Positions 1-8,993 of a stretch of DNA of 64,000 nucleotides are shown here, in pieces. The stretch spans positions 124,001 to 188,000 of the forward strand of contig NZ_JANZKY010000008.1 in assembly GCF_025770765.1 (NCBI RefSeq), in the 5' to 3' direction. How positions within the stretch are numbered: the stretch's first letter is position 1; each line of letters opens with the position of its first letter. Under the pieces are notes generated by a model. The model did not search any database and was not told where the DNA came from. It saw only the letters and a program-made list of their open reading frames with translations. Source of the DNA: Propionivibrio soli (GTDB lineage: Bacteria; Pseudomonadota; Gammaproteobacteria; Burkholderiales; Rhodocyclaceae). The translations under genes were made by a program, and so were the position numbers.

Positions 1-48
1 GACGACTATCTGGAAATGAAATACGTCTGTCTGGCGGGCATTCAATGA
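1..48 (+). CDS. C-terminal end of a gene that begins before the window (product unknown)
   Basis: Frame 1 is open from the first base to a TGA at 46-48 and encodes 15 residues ending in CLAGIQ. This is too short to recognise a family. It is taken as the tail of an upstream gene only because it is open at the window edge and lies on the same strand as the following aminotransferase gene; it could be chance. A short perfect hairpin (TCCGGC-TAC-GCCGGA, 73-87) lies 24 bases behind the stop but has no T-run. Confidence 0.25.
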   Translation, partial: DDYLEMKYVCLAGIQ

Positions 49-174
49 CGCCGACCGGATAAGTCCCGCCCTTCCGGCTACGCCGGACTCTGGACAACCC
101 GATTGCTGACCGTTGGCGATAGCCAGCGTAGGTTCCCTTTTGCCCTTTTTGTCTCTTGATCAGGAGTGATGCAA

Positions 175-1482
175 ATGAATTCGATGACCGATCTGAAGCA
201 ACAAACGAATGCCGGGCTGATGGCGCGGCGCGCCGCGGCCCTGCCCCGCGGCGTCGGCCAGGCGCACGGGGTGTTCGCGGTGCGGGCCGAGAACGCGGAA
301 ATCTGGGACGTCGAGGGACGGCGTTGGATCGATTTCTGCGCCGGCATCGCCGTCGTCAATACCGGGCATTGCCATCCCCGCGTCATGGCAGCAGCACACG
401 AACAGATGGAACGTTTCACGCATACCTGCTTCCAGGTTGTTGCCTACGAATCCTACGTCGAGCTGGCAGAGCGGTTGAATGCTCTCGCCCCGGGCAAGAC
501 ACCGAAGAAGACGTTCTTCATGAACACGGGCGCCGAAGCGATTGAGAACGCGGTCAAGATCGCGCGTGCCGCCACCGGGCGCAGCGGGATCATCGCCTTC
601 AACGGTGCGTTTCACGGCCGTACGATGTTCTCCCTCGCGCTCACCGGCAAGGTCGATCCGTACAAAACAGGCTTCGGACCGTTTCCGTCCGAGGTTTTTC
701 ACGCGCCGTATCCGAATGCACTGCGCGGCATTTCAGTCGACGACGCGCTCGCCGGGCTGGAGCTGATCTTCAAGAACGACATCGAGGCGGCGCGCGTGGC
801 GGCCATTGTTGTCGAGCCGGTCCAGGGCGAAGGCGGCTACATTCCCGCGCCACTGGACTTCATGCGTCGGCTGCGCGCCTTGTGCGACGAAAAGGGCATC
901 GTACTCGTCGTCGATGAAATCCAGACCGGCGCCGCGCGCTGCGGCAAGCTGTTCGCCATCGAACACTACGGCATCGAGCCTGACATCATCACCATGGCGA
1001 AAGGACTCGGCGGCGGACTGACGCTCTCCGCCGTCATCGGCAAGGCTGCAATCATGGACGCCGCGGTACCGGGGGGCTTGGGCTCGACGTATGCCGGCCA
1101 TCCAATCGCCGTGGCGGGCGCGCTGGCTGTACTCGATGTGATCGAGGAGGAAGGGCTTTGTGCGCGCGCCTCCATGCTTGGAGAAAAAACACGCGCCGCT
1201 CTAGCCGATCTGAAAGCACGTTTCGACTGCATTGCCGAAGTGCGCGGTCTCGGCGCGATGACCGCCGTCGAGTTCTGTCACAAGGGAGATCCACGTCGTC
1301 CAGCCGCCGAGATCGCCAACGCCCTGAAGGCCGAGGCGGCCAAGCGTGGCTTGCTGGTCCTCAATTGCGGTTGTCATGGCAATGTGTTGCGCCTAATGCT
1401 GCCGCTGACCATCCCCGACAGCGTGCTCGACGAAGGACTCGCCATTCTCGGCGAAGCGCTTGCCGCCGCGGTTGCCGGATAG
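175..1482 (+). CDS. gabT: 4-aminobutyrate aminotransferase (class III PLP aminotransferase)
   Basis: GabT transfers the amino group of 4-aminobutyrate to 2-oxoglutarate, giving succinate semialdehyde and glutamate, in the cytoplasm. The protein (435 aa from this start) has the usual length for the family. Visible hallmarks are the PLP-phosphate-binding NTGAEAIENAVKIAR segment, the VVDEIQTG segment with the ring-contacting Asp, and the Schiff-base lysine in TMAKGLGGG near residue 276. Starts at 166 (GTG) and 169 (ATG) are in frame, but AGGAG at 162-166 is correctly spaced for the ATG at 175. Related ornithine or 5-aminovalerate aminotransferases share these motifs, so GABA as substrate is likely but not proven. 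No gabD is nearby; the polyamine transporter 50 kb away could feed the same catabolism. Confidence 0.9.
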   Translation: MNSMTDLKQQTNAGLMARRAAALPRGVGQAHGVFAVRAENAEIWDVEGRRWIDFCAGIAVVNTGHCHPRVMAAAHEQMERFTHTCFQVVAYESYVELAERLNALAPGKTPKKTFFMNTGAEAIENAVKIARAATGRSGIIAFNGAFHGRTMFSLALTGKVDPYKTGFGPFPSEVFHAPYPNALRGISVDDALAGLELIFKNDIEAARVAAIVVEPVQGEGGYIPAPLDFMRRLRALCDEKGIVLVVDEIQTGAARCGKLFAIEHYGIEPDIITMAKGLGGGLTLSAVIGKAAIMDAAVPGGLGSTYAGHPIAVAGALAVLDVIEEEGLCARASMLGEKTRAALADLKARFDCIAEVRGLGAMTAVEFCHKGDPRRPAAEIANALKAEAAKRGLLVLNCGCHGNVLRLMLPLTIPDSVLDEGLAILGEALAAAVAG

Positions 1483-1581
1483 GCGTCGTGCAGGAGCGTC
1501 GGCGACGGATCTGAACGACGTCGCCGGTTTGCTCCACGAGCGAACGCTGAAAAGAAGAGTCCCGCGCCAGCGGTACGGAAA

Positions 1582-2751
1582 TCAGGACAGTAGGCCGGCC
1601 GCCGCCCGATAGTGCTCCATCGCCTCGTCGGCCCGTCCGGTCTGTTCCAGCAAGCGCGCGAGTTCGAGCCGCACTTCGCGGCCGTCAGCGAGAGAAAGCG
1701 AAGCGTCCAGATAGTTCTCAGCCTTGCCCCATAGCCGCTGGGCGAAACACATCCGCCCAAGCGCCAAGAGCAGCGCGGCATCATTGCGGTGTGCGGGAAG
1801 CCATTTTTCGGCCCGCGCGATGCAAGCGGTAAGGTCGCTCCCTCGCGTTTTTCCGTAGAGATCCGCGAGCGAGGAATCCCATTCCTTGTCGAGTTGGGCT
1901 TCGATGGCCGCGCGCGCCTCGTCGTCGGCTTCCAATCGCATTAACGCTTCGGCATAGGTATGTGTGAGCCGCGGGCTCGCTTCGAGCGCCGGCATGTTCT
2001 TGCGATAAGCCTGCAGTTGTGCGCGATCGCCCTGGCGTTCGCGGATGTTCTCGCAGTGCGCCTTGAGCTTGATCTCCCGCGCCACCTCGGGAAGCAGCGC
2101 GTTGCGCTTTTCGAGCAGGCGCACGATGCGCAGGACTTCTTCCCAGTTGCCGCACCCTTGCTGCGCGCGCATTTCCAGTCGCAGCGCGGCGATATGCAGA
2201 CCGGATTTCTCGTGCAGCTTGCGGAGTACGGCGATCGCCTCGTCGAAACGTCGCAGTTCGATCAGCATCTCGGCCTCGAGCATCAACGCGGCTGGTTCGA
2301 GTTGCGGGTCCTGTTTGACCGCGTCTTCGAGCCACGTTTTCTGCTGGAAGGGCTCGCGCAGCCGTTGCGCCGCGCGGGCGGCGATCAGCGCGGCGAACGC
2401 CCGCGAATAGCCGGTCGCGTGCGCCAGCGACGCCTGCTTGAGCGCTTGCTTGAAACGCCCTTCGAAGAGCAAGCGCGCCGCATCGTGGAAACGCTGCACT
2501 GTTTTCTCGTGTTGGCGCCGTGAGCGGAATGCGCGTGCACGTCTCGGCAGCGCCGCCGCCAACGCCACACCGCGCAGCAAACCATAAAGCAATACAAAGC
2601 CGCCGAGAAGCAGGACGATGGCCAGATTGAGGGAAATTTCGGCTCGGTACGGCGGATACACCAGAAGGATGTAGCCGTCATTGACGTGCGCCGCCAGCGA
2701 AATCCCTACCGCGAGGGCGAACAGCGCCAGAACCCAGAGCAGGCCCTTCAT
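1582..2751 (-). CDS. hemY: HemY-type TPR membrane protein
   Basis: Inner-membrane protein of the proteobacterial HemY family, found at the end of hemCDXY operons. It is not the protoporphyrinogen oxidase of the same name in Bacillus. Two hydrophobic segments occupy roughly residues 3-21 and 40-66, followed by a basic patch and a long cytoplasmic alpha-helical region of TPR-like repeats (repeated A-LL-LG-M and YLDASLSLADG-type units) to the end at residue 389. The start codon overlaps the stop of hemX by 4 bases (ATGA), so the two are translationally coupled. The role in heme synthesis is inferred from conserved linkage; the biochemical function is unclear. Confidence 0.88.
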   Translation of the reverse strand: MKGLLWVLALFALAVGISLAAHVNDGYILLVYPPYRAEISLNLAIVLLLGGFVLLYGLLRGVALAAALPRRARAFRSRRQHEKTVQRFHDAARLLFEGRFKQALKQASLAHATGYSRAFAALIAARAAQRLREPFQQKTWLEDAVKQDPQLEPAALMLEAEMLIELRRFDEAIAVLRKLHEKSGLHIAALRLEMRAQQGCGNWEEVLRIVRLLEKRNALLPEVAREIKLKAHCENIRERQGDRAQLQAYRKNMPALEASPRLTHTYAEALMRLEADDEARAAIEAQLDKEWDSSLADLYGKTRGSDLTACIARAEKWLPAHRNDAALLLALGRMCFAQRLWGKAENYLDASLSLADGREVRLELARLLEQTGRADEAMEHYRAAAGLLS

Positions 2752-3842
2752 CGGCCTTCCTTGGGTTTCGCGGTTTTGATCGCCGAGAGGCTCTCGTTGA
2801 GCGTCGGCAATTCGATCGCGATCTCGGTGGACGACAGTTGCTTGAGGGTCGTCAGCGCATTATTGACCGACGCCTCACGGCTGTCGAAATAACGCTCGAC
2901 GAACGACTGCGCCTGCCTCAATTCGTTACGGAACGTCCATTGGTCGCGCGCGAGCAGGGCAAGGCGCGCATTGAGCAGGCGCAGCTTGAGGTTCTCACGG
3001 AGGAAGAACGCCTGCCCGGGCGCGAGCAACGCCGGCTCGTCGCGGTCGAAACGCTGAATGCGCACGAGTCCCCGGACTTCGCTCCAGAAATCGGCGGCGA
3101 GCCGCTGCCAAAAACCGGACGCAGAGGCTGCAGCCGCCGGAGGCTGGGCGCCAGCTTTGGTCTCGGAACGCGGGCGCACGTCGACGGCAAAGGGCAACGA
3201 GTCTACAACGGCAATCGCACTCTCGAGGCGCAGGTTCATGCCGGTCAAGTCGACTTGCGGCAACGCGCGCAACTTATTCAGATCATTGGTTACGGCTTTG
3301 CGCAGCGCGGTGTACTGTGGCTTGCCGCTCGCCGCGAGGCGCGCGTCCGCTGTCTGCAACGCCAGCACCGCTCCCTGCACGTTGCCTGCCAGTTGCAACT
3401 GCTGCGCCGCCAGGGTCACGCCCTGCTCGACTTCTGCCAGAGCCCATTCGTCGCGGCTGCGGGCGAGCTCCTTGTACAGCGATTCGAGCGTTTCTTGCTG
3501 GCTCTTCGACTCTGCCAGCTTGCCCTCCATCTCTCCGAGCTTAGCCTGCAGCGTCGCGATCTGCTCTTGTGCTTGCCGGGCCAGCAAGCGGCTCTCCTTG
3601 GCGACCGAATCACTTTCCGCCAGGCGGCGTGCGACCTCCTGCTGTGTATCGGCCAGCCGAAGGCGCGTCTCCACCCACTGCCAGGCGGCCAGAGCTATCG
3701 CAAGCAAGGCGACGACCACCCAGGGGTTGAACCAGGCGGGAGGACCTGATCGGCGCACCGGGGCCGCATGAACCGCCTGTTCCGGCCGCACCGGTTCGTT
3801 CACGGGCAACGCTTCCGCTTGCTGATCGACAGTTTCATTCAT
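2748..3842 (-). CDS. hemX: HemX-like membrane protein with coiled coil
   Basis: HemX family protein (uroporphyrinogen-III C-methyltransferase-like by old annotation, but without an SAM-methyltransferase fold). From the ATG at 3842 it has 364 residues: an acidic, proline-containing N-terminus, one membrane helix near residues 37-56, a Gln/Glu/Ala-rich coiled coil near 60-130, then a helical C-terminal domain. The start is set by an 8-base overlap with the end of hemD; the in-frame start at 3887 would lie deep inside hemD and is less likely. It is third in the hemC-hemD-hemX-hemY series. The enzymatic role is doubtful; scaffolding of heme enzymes at the membrane is a plausible inference. Confidence 0.86.
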   Translation of the reverse strand: MNETVDQQAEALPVNEPVRPEQAVHAAPVRRSGPPAWFNPWVVVALLAIALAAWQWVETRLRLADTQQEVARRLAESDSVAKESRLLARQAQEQIATLQAKLGEMEGKLAESKSQQETLESLYKELARSRDEWALAEVEQGVTLAAQQLQLAGNVQGAVLALQTADARLAASGKPQYTALRKAVTNDLNKLRALPQVDLTGMNLRLESAIAVVDSLPFAVDVRPRSETKAGAQPPAAAASASGFWQRLAADFWSEVRGLVRIQRFDRDEPALLAPGQAFFLRENLKLRLLNARLALLARDQWTFRNELRQAQSFVERYFDSREASVNNALTTLKQLSSTEIAIELPTLNESLSAIKTAKPKEGR

Positions 3843-4620
3843 GTTGAAGCCATTTGTACCTGCACAGACTTTCGACGATTCCCGCATCGCCGGGGGGCGT
3901 CACGACGATCTCGCGCCAGCCCGCCGCGATGGCCGCCTGCTCTATCCGTTGATGCGATACGAATACCGGCAGACACCGTAGCTGCGCGCAAGCCTCAGTA
4001 TCGAGCATTGCCAGAAGGTTGCGCAAACCTTCGCTCGACGAGAGCGTGACCGCGTCGAGTGCTTTGTTGCGCAACAGCGACACAATCTCCGATGCGTCGC
4101 TCGGCGGGGTACGTCGATAGCACGCGATGCAATCGACATCCGCACCGCGCTGGCGCAACGTATCGACCAGCAACTCACGCCCGCCATCACCGCGCAGGAT
4201 CAACACTTTCTTCCCGACGACACGCGCGCTTTGCAACGCCGGCTGATCGAGCAAGGCCTCAGAGTCGAAGCGCTGTGCGGGGACAACGATGCGATCGGAA
4301 TCGAAACCATGCGACACCAGCGCGCTCACCGTCCCCGGGCCGATTGCCGCCGCTTGCGTCGCCTCCGGCCACGGGCCCTGCGCCGCAATCTCCGGTATCG
4401 CGAACGCCACAGCGTTGGGGCTGATAAAAACCACAAGTACGTATTGCGCCAGTCGGGCAGCGACGCCCCTGAGCGGCGCCGCATCGAGCGGTGGCTCGAT
4501 CTCGATGAGCGGAAAACAGAGCGGTTCGCCACCTTCGCCCGCGATCAGGGCCGCCAGCCGAGCGGCTTGCGCGCGCGGGCGGGTGACGAGGATCCGCCGG
4601 CCTTGCAGCAACCGGCCCAT
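3835..4620 (-). CDS. hemD: Uroporphyrinogen-III synthase
   Basis: HemD inverts ring D of hydroxymethylbilane and closes it to uroporphyrinogen III, directly after HemC in tetrapyrrole synthesis. The 261-residue length is standard. The family has poor sequence conservation, but the N-terminal ILVTRPRAQA, the central FISPNAV, the VTLSSSEGLRNLL stretch and the C-terminal VFVSHQRIEQAA are typical. Its ATG shares one base with the hemC stop (TGATG), and it overlaps hemX by 8 bases, so hemC-D-X-Y are one transcript. Identification rests on both motifs and position. Confidence 0.93.
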   Translation of the reverse strand: MGRLLQGRRILVTRPRAQAARLAALIAGEGGEPLCFPLIEIEPPLDAAPLRGVAARLAQYVLVVFISPNAVAFAIPEIAAQGPWPEATQAAAIGPGTVSALVSHGFDSDRIVVPAQRFDSEALLDQPALQSARVVGKKVLILRGDGGRELLVDTLRQRGADVDCIACYRRTPPSDASEIVSLLRNKALDAVTLSSSEGLRNLLAMLDTEACAQLRCLPVFVSHQRIEQAAIAAGWREIVVTPPGDAGIVESLCRYKWLQHE

Positions 4621-5570
4621 CAGTGTGAAGAATGCGCGAGGTCGGCGAGAATGCCCTCTCCACCCTCGGCACGGAGCCGCGCCGCGAGGCCGCCACCGAC
4701 AATCTCTGCTTCGCTCGGCAGACCGCTTGCCTCACCACGAACTACGCGTCGGCCGTCCGTCGTCGCGACGAATCCGCGCAGCCGCAAACGGTTGTCTTCG
4801 ATCACGGCATAGCCACCGAGAGGGACTTGGCAGCTTCCTCCGAGCGCGCGTGAAAAGGCGCGCTCCGCCCGAACACAGTCGCTCGTCGCTGAGTCGTTGA
4901 GCGGCGCCAGCCAAGCCGCCGCTTCGGTGTTGGCGGCAAGTATTTCGATTCCGAGCGCGCCCTGTCCGGGAGCCGGTAGCGACCGTTCCGGAGCGATGAC
5001 GGCACGGATGCGTTGTTCGAGCCCGAGCCGCCGCAAACCGGCGGCGGCGAGAATAATCGCGTCGTAATGGCCCTCGTCGAGCTTGCGTAGTCGCGTGTCG
5101 AGGTTACCGCGCAAAGGCTCTACGTTCAGCGAAGGATAGGCGGCGCGCAGCGTCGCCTCACGCCGCAGACTCGACGTGCCGACCACCGCACCGGGAGGCA
5201 GCGCATCGAGATCCGGATAACGATTGGAAACGAAAGCGTCGCACGGATTCTCACGGGTCAGGATCGCGGTCAATGCGAACCCGTCCGGCATCTCCATCGG
5301 CACGTCCTTGAGCGAATGGACGGCCAAGTCGGCACGGCCTTCCTGCAGCGCGACTTCGAGTTCGCGGATAAAGAGTCCCTTGCCGCCGATGCGCGACAAC
5401 GGCCGGTCGAGAATGCGGTCCCCTTTCGTCGTCATGCCGAGAATCTCGACGAGGGTACTGGGGTAAAGCGCAGACAGCCGCTCCCGCACGTGTTCGGCCT
5501 GCCACAGGGCGAGGCGCGATTCCCGCGAGGCGATGACGATGCGGCGTGGAACAGTGCGAGGAAGGGTCAC
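4620..5570 (-). CDS. hemC: Hydroxymethylbilane synthase (porphobilinogen deaminase)
   Basis: HemC polymerises four porphobilinogens into hydroxymethylbilane using a covalent dipyrromethane cofactor. The protein (316 aa) shows [16 protein letters not shown] near the N-terminus, the substrate-binding [11 protein letters not shown] region, [21 protein letters not shown], and the cofactor-attachment Cys in [11 protein letters not shown]. The start is a GTG (5570-5568) placed where the family normally begins; no strong Shine-Dalgarno is visible. A TAAAAT box on the minus strand at 5614-5619 could be a -10 element of a local promoter, but no good -35 accompanies it. It is the first heme gene of the block and lies 112 bases behind the LytTR regulator gene. 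Confidence 0.95.
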   Translation of the reverse strand: MTLPRTVPRRIVIASRESRLALWQAEHVRERLSALYPSTLVEILGMTTKGDRILDRPLSRIGGKGLFIRELEVALQEGRADLAVHSLKDVPMEMPDGFALTAILTRENPCDAFVSNRYPDLDALPPGAVVGTSSLRREATLRAAYPSLNVEPLRGNLDTRLRKLDEGHYDAIILAAAGLRRLGLEQRIRAVIAPERSLPAPGQGALGIEILAANTEAAAWLAPLNDSATSDCVRAERAFSRALGGSCQVPLGGYAVIEDNRLRLRGFVATTDGRRVVRGEASGLPSEAEIVGGGLAARLRAEGGEGILADLAHSSH

Positions 5571-5682
5571 GGAGCGTCCGCGAAGCGGCCAAAAACCAAT
5601 GAAAACGGTCGGGATTTTACCATGCGCGACAACGCCGCCGGCACCGCATTCGGCCGGCTCTCTCCGCCTAACCTGCTGACCG

Positions 5683-6456
5683 TCAGGAACTCAAGCGCTT
5701 CGCGTACGACTTTACCAGCGGCCACTGGCGACGGCTGACTGGCAGCTTTTCCGGGACGTTGCGCAAAAGCGCTTGCCACTGCGTTTCAGCGTCCTCAGCG
5801 GCGTTTTTCTCGAAGCCGACAATGGCGTCCTTGGCCGCCAGCACGCTGCGGTGGAGCCGAATGAAGCGTTCGGAAAACTCCTCTTCGAGATGCGTCAACG
5901 ACTCGTCGAGCAGGAATTCGCGATTCGCCGTACGCGCCGTGACGTACTTGAGATCCGCGCGTAGATAAAGGATGTCGGGTACCGGGATCAGCAGTAACCG
6001 GCCGCGTTCGTGGCAGGACAGGTGCGAGCGGGCGCCCTGTTGCAGCCCGGCCAGAACTTCCGGCGAAACGGGGCGGCTGTGCCGCACCTTTTGCAGTGCG
6101 GCGGCGAGGCGCTGCGCACGAACGGGCTTGACGAGATAATCCACCGCATTGAGTTCGAAGGCCTGCACGGCGTAACCGTCGTATGCCGTCACGAAGACGA
6201 TCGCGGGCGGATGTTCCAGCCGGCCAAGATGGCGTGCGAGCTCGATGCCATCCATGCGCGGCATGCGGATGTCGATCAGCGCCACATCGACCGGGTGCGC
6301 TTCGAGCGCGCGTACGGCGAGCAGGCCATCCGCCGCCTCCCCGACTACGGCGTTCGGCACTTCAGCGGCGATATCGGCGAGCAGGTCGCGCAGGCGCGCC
6401 CGCGCCGGCGCTTCGTCGTCGACGATGAGCACTGACAAGGTCGGACCGGCCATCAT
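5683..6456 (-). CDS. algR: LytTR-family response regulator (AlgR type)
   Basis: Two-domain DNA-binding response regulator. The receiver domain (about residues 5-125) has the acidic pair VDDE, the phospho-acceptor Asp62 in [11 protein letters not shown], and the conserved Lys in [11 protein letters not shown]. The C-terminal LytTR domain (about 150-250) contains YLRADLKYV and the [12 protein letters not shown] element typical of AlgR/LytR. The ATG at 6456 overlaps the kinase stop by 4 bases. In Pseudomonas aeruginosa the order algZ-algR-hemC-hemD is the same, with argH divergent, which supports the name; the regulated genes in this organism cannot be deduced. Confidence 0.88.
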   Translation of the reverse strand: MMAGPTLSVLIVDDEAPARARLRDLLADIAAEVPNAVVGEAADGLLAVRALEAHPVDVALIDIRMPRMDGIELARHLGRLEHPPAIVFVTAYDGYAVQAFELNAVDYLVKPVRAQRLAAALQKVRHSRPVSPEVLAGLQQGARSHLSCHERGRLLLIPVPDILYLRADLKYVTARTANREFLLDESLTHLEEEFSERFIRLHRSVLAAKDAIVGFEKNAAEDAETQWQALLRNVPEKLPVSRRQWPLVKSYAKRLSS

Positions 6457-7487
6457 GATTTGGAACTCCGGCAAGGCAGAACGATTTTGACGAGGTATTC
6501 GCGTCGACCGTCGGCACCGGTTTCCTCGCGCGCCTCCAGCCTCGCTTCGAGGTCGTAGTGCAACGCCAATCGCTCGCGGATGTTATTGAGCGCCATGCGA
6601 TTGCCGTGCTGGCGATCGCTGCCCTGAAAGCAGGGATTGGCAAGATCGATATGCAACTCGTCGCCGTTGCGCGCAAAACGCACGCGGATGGTTCCCATGT
6701 CACCGGACGGCTCGATGCCATGATAGACGGCGTTCTCCAGCAGCGGTTGCAGCATCAGTGGGGGTACCTTAAGGTCGGCGGGCACATCGACGATCTCCCA
6801 TTCGACGTTGAGGCGGTCGCCGAGGCGCAGCTTTTCGACATCGAGGTACTGCCGGCAGAGTGCGATCTCGTCGGCCAGCGGGAGCAGATCGCGGTGATCG
6901 CGCATCAACGCACGGAAGAGTTCGGCGAGTTCCTCGAGCGTGTTCTCGGCGCGCCGCGGGTCGGTACGAATCAGCGAGAGCACGGCGTTCAGGCTGTTGA
7001 ACAGGAAATGCGGTCGAATGCGCGCCGTGAGCGCCTGCAGCCGGGCTTCGGCCAGTGCCGGCGAGAAAGCGCGGGCCCGCAGAGAAAAATAGAAGAGCAT
7101 CGTGCCCGCCGTCGCGCCGGCGAGTACGACTACGCGCACCATGCGCGGCCAGCCGCCTTCATCGAAGCCGAGGAAGCGCCAGAAGTCGAGCAGAACCACG
7201 GCTGAAATCACGGTTAGGCCGACGACGACCACACGGCCGATTTGCGGATCGATCCGCCGCAACACGTCACGCAGCCCGGCGAAAACCGCGAGGTCAAGCA
7301 GCAAGAGCGGCTGCACCCAAGCCGCCAGATCGACGTAGCGACCCACTGTTTCGTTGATCCCTGCGCTTTGCACCAGCGCCGCCGCGAGGGCAAGGAGGTT
7401 CACGCCAAGCAGGATGCGCAGCATGACGCCGAAGTTGCGGAAGTCCGGCAACGGAGGGGCTGCGGGGTTTTGCTTTATACTTGGCAT
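6453..7487 (-). CDS. algZ: Sensor histidine kinase of the LytS/AlgZ (FimS) type
   Basis: Membrane-bound sensor kinase partner of the downstream LytTR regulator. The first 145 residues hold four predicted membrane helices. The H-box [12 protein letters not shown] (His near residue 168) is the His_kinase (HisKA_5-like) signature of the LytS class. The ATPase part has the N-box LLENAVYHG and a glycine motif [13 protein letters not shown]. No periplasmic or PAS sensory domain is evident, as in AlgZ. It is divergent from argH with only 33 bases between the start codons, so both promoters overlap; a TATACT on the plus strand at 7476-7481 lies within the kinase start region. Confidence 0.88.
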   Translation of the reverse strand: MPSIKQNPAAPPLPDFRNFGVMLRILLGVNLLALAAALVQSAGINETVGRYVDLAAWVQPLLLLDLAVFAGLRDVLRRIDPQIGRVVVVGLTVISAVVLLDFWRFLGFDEGGWPRMVRVVVLAGATAGTMLFYFSLRARAFSPALAEARLQALTARIRPHFLFNSLNAVLSLIRTDPRRAENTLEELAELFRALMRDHRDLLPLADEIALCRQYLDVEKLRLGDRLNVEWEIVDVPADLKVPPLMLQPLLENAVYHGIEPSGDMGTIRVRFARNGDELHIDLANPCFQGSDRQHGNRMALNNIRERLALHYDLEARLEAREETGADGRREYLVKIVLPCRSSKS

Positions 7488-7520
7488 CAGGCCATTTTAG
7501 CCCATCAATTTGCCTTCATC

Positions 7521-8954
7521 ATGAGCCGATCGCAACCCAAACCGCACCATTCATCGTCCTCGCAGCCAGCCCCCGCCGCCGGTCAATACACTTGGGCCGG
7601 GCGTTTTTCGGAACCGATGTCCGACCTCGTGAAACGCTACACGGCATCGGTCAACTTTGATCGGCGCATGTGGCGCCAGGACATCCGCGGTTCGCTGGCG
7701 CACGCGCGCATGCTCGCGCGCCAAGGCATCATCTCGGTACAGGATCTGTCGGATATCGAACGCGGCATGGCGCAGATCGTCGGCGAGATCGAATCCGGTG
7801 CCTTTGAATGGTCCCTCGACCTGGAAGACGTCCACCTCAATATCGAGAAGCGTCTCACAACGATCGTCGGGGACGCCGGCAAACGCCTGCATACCGGTCG
7901 TTCGCGCAACGATCAGGTGGCAACCGACATCCGGCTCTACCTGCGCGACTCGATCGACGATATCGAGGTCCTCCTCAGGCAATTCCAGAGCAACCTGCTC
8001 GATCTCGCCGAGCGCGAGGCGGCAACGCCCATGCCGGGCTTTACGCACCTGCAGGTGGCCCAGCCGATCACCTTCGGGCACCACTTGCTTGCCTGGTACG
8101 AAATGACGCGCCGCGATGCCGAACGTTTTGCCGACGTACGCAAGCGCACCAACCGCCTGCCGCTCGGCGCCGCCGCGCTCGCCGGTACCACATACCCGAT
8201 CGACCGCGAGTTCGTCGCCGCCGAACTGGGCTTCGAAGGCGTGTGCGAGAACTCGCTGGACGCTGTTTCCGACCGCGACTTTGCGATCGAATTCTGCGCC
8301 GCGGCCGCGTTGCTCATGATGCATGTATCGCGCATGTCCGAAGAACTGGTGCTGTGGATGAACCCGCGCTTTGGCTTCGTACGCATCGCCGACCGGTTCT
8401 GCACGGGCAGTTCGATCATGCCGCAGAAGAAGAACCCCGACGTTCCGGAGCTGGCCCGTGGCAAGACGGGGCGCGTTTATGGTCACCTCAGCGCGCTGCT
8501 GACGTTGATGAAGGGTCAGCCGCTGGCTTACAACAAGGATAACCAGGAAGACAAGGAGCCGCTGTTCGACGCCGTCGACACGGTGACCGACACGCTGCGC
8601 ATCTTCGCCGAGATGATCCGCGGCGTTGAAGCCCGACCTGAGAACATGGCCGATGCCTTGCGCCAGGGGTTCGCCACCGCGACCGATCTCGCCGACTATC
8701 TGACCCGCAAGGGGCTGCCGTTCCGTGACGCGCACGAAGCCGTTGGCCTCGCCGTGCGACGTGCCGAGGAGCTCGGCGTCGACCTGCCGCAGTTGCCGCT
8801 CACCGAATTACAAGCTTTCTCGCCTCTGATCGGAGACGACATCTTCGCTGTTCTCACGGTCGACGGTTCCCTGGCATCGCGCAGCCACATCGGCGGCACG
8901 GCCCCGGAACAGGTACGCGCGGCGATCGACCGGGCGCGTTCGCGCTTTTCATAA
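7521..8954 (+). CDS. argH: Argininosuccinate lyase
   Basis: ArgH splits argininosuccinate into arginine and fumarate, the last step of arginine synthesis. The 477-residue protein from the ATG at 7521 contains [12 protein letters not shown], the substrate-binding [14 protein letters not shown] with the catalytic-site His, and the fumarase/aspartase superfamily signature [12 protein letters not shown]. The first 25 residues are Gln/Ser/Pro-rich and precede the conserved [13 protein letters not shown]. Upstream in-frame codons exist but would lie within the divergent kinase gene. argC is also in the window, 30 kb away, so the arginine genes are scattered. Confidence 0.96.
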   Translation: MSRSQPKPHHSSSSQPAPAAGQYTWAGRFSEPMSDLVKRYTASVNFDRRMWRQDIRGSLAHARMLARQGIISVQDLSDIERGMAQIVGEIESGAFEWSLDLEDVHLNIEKRLTTIVGDAGKRLHTGRSRNDQVATDIRLYLRDSIDDIEVLLRQFQSNLLDLAEREAATPMPGFTHLQVAQPITFGHHLLAWYEMTRRDAERFADVRKRTNRLPLGAAALAGTTYPIDREFVAAELGFEGVCENSLDAVSDRDFAIEFCAAAALLMMHVSRMSEELVLWMNPRFGFVRIADRFCTGSSIMPQKKNPDVPELARGKTGRVYGHLSALLTLMKGQPLAYNKDNQEDKEPLFDAVDTVTDTLRIFAEMIRGVEARPENMADALRQGFATATDLADYLTRKGLPFRDAHEAVGLAVRRAEELGVDLPQLPLTELQAFSPLIGDDIFAVLTVDGSLASRSHIGGTAPEQVRAAIDRARSRFS

Positions 8955-8993
8955 CCGCAGCCACTCGCCGCGACGGGCAGCGGACTGCCGGGG

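Noticed and set aside
73-87. Hairpin TCCGGC-TAC-GCCGGA as a terminator
   Set aside because: No T-run and only 6 pairs; too weak to call as a functional terminator.
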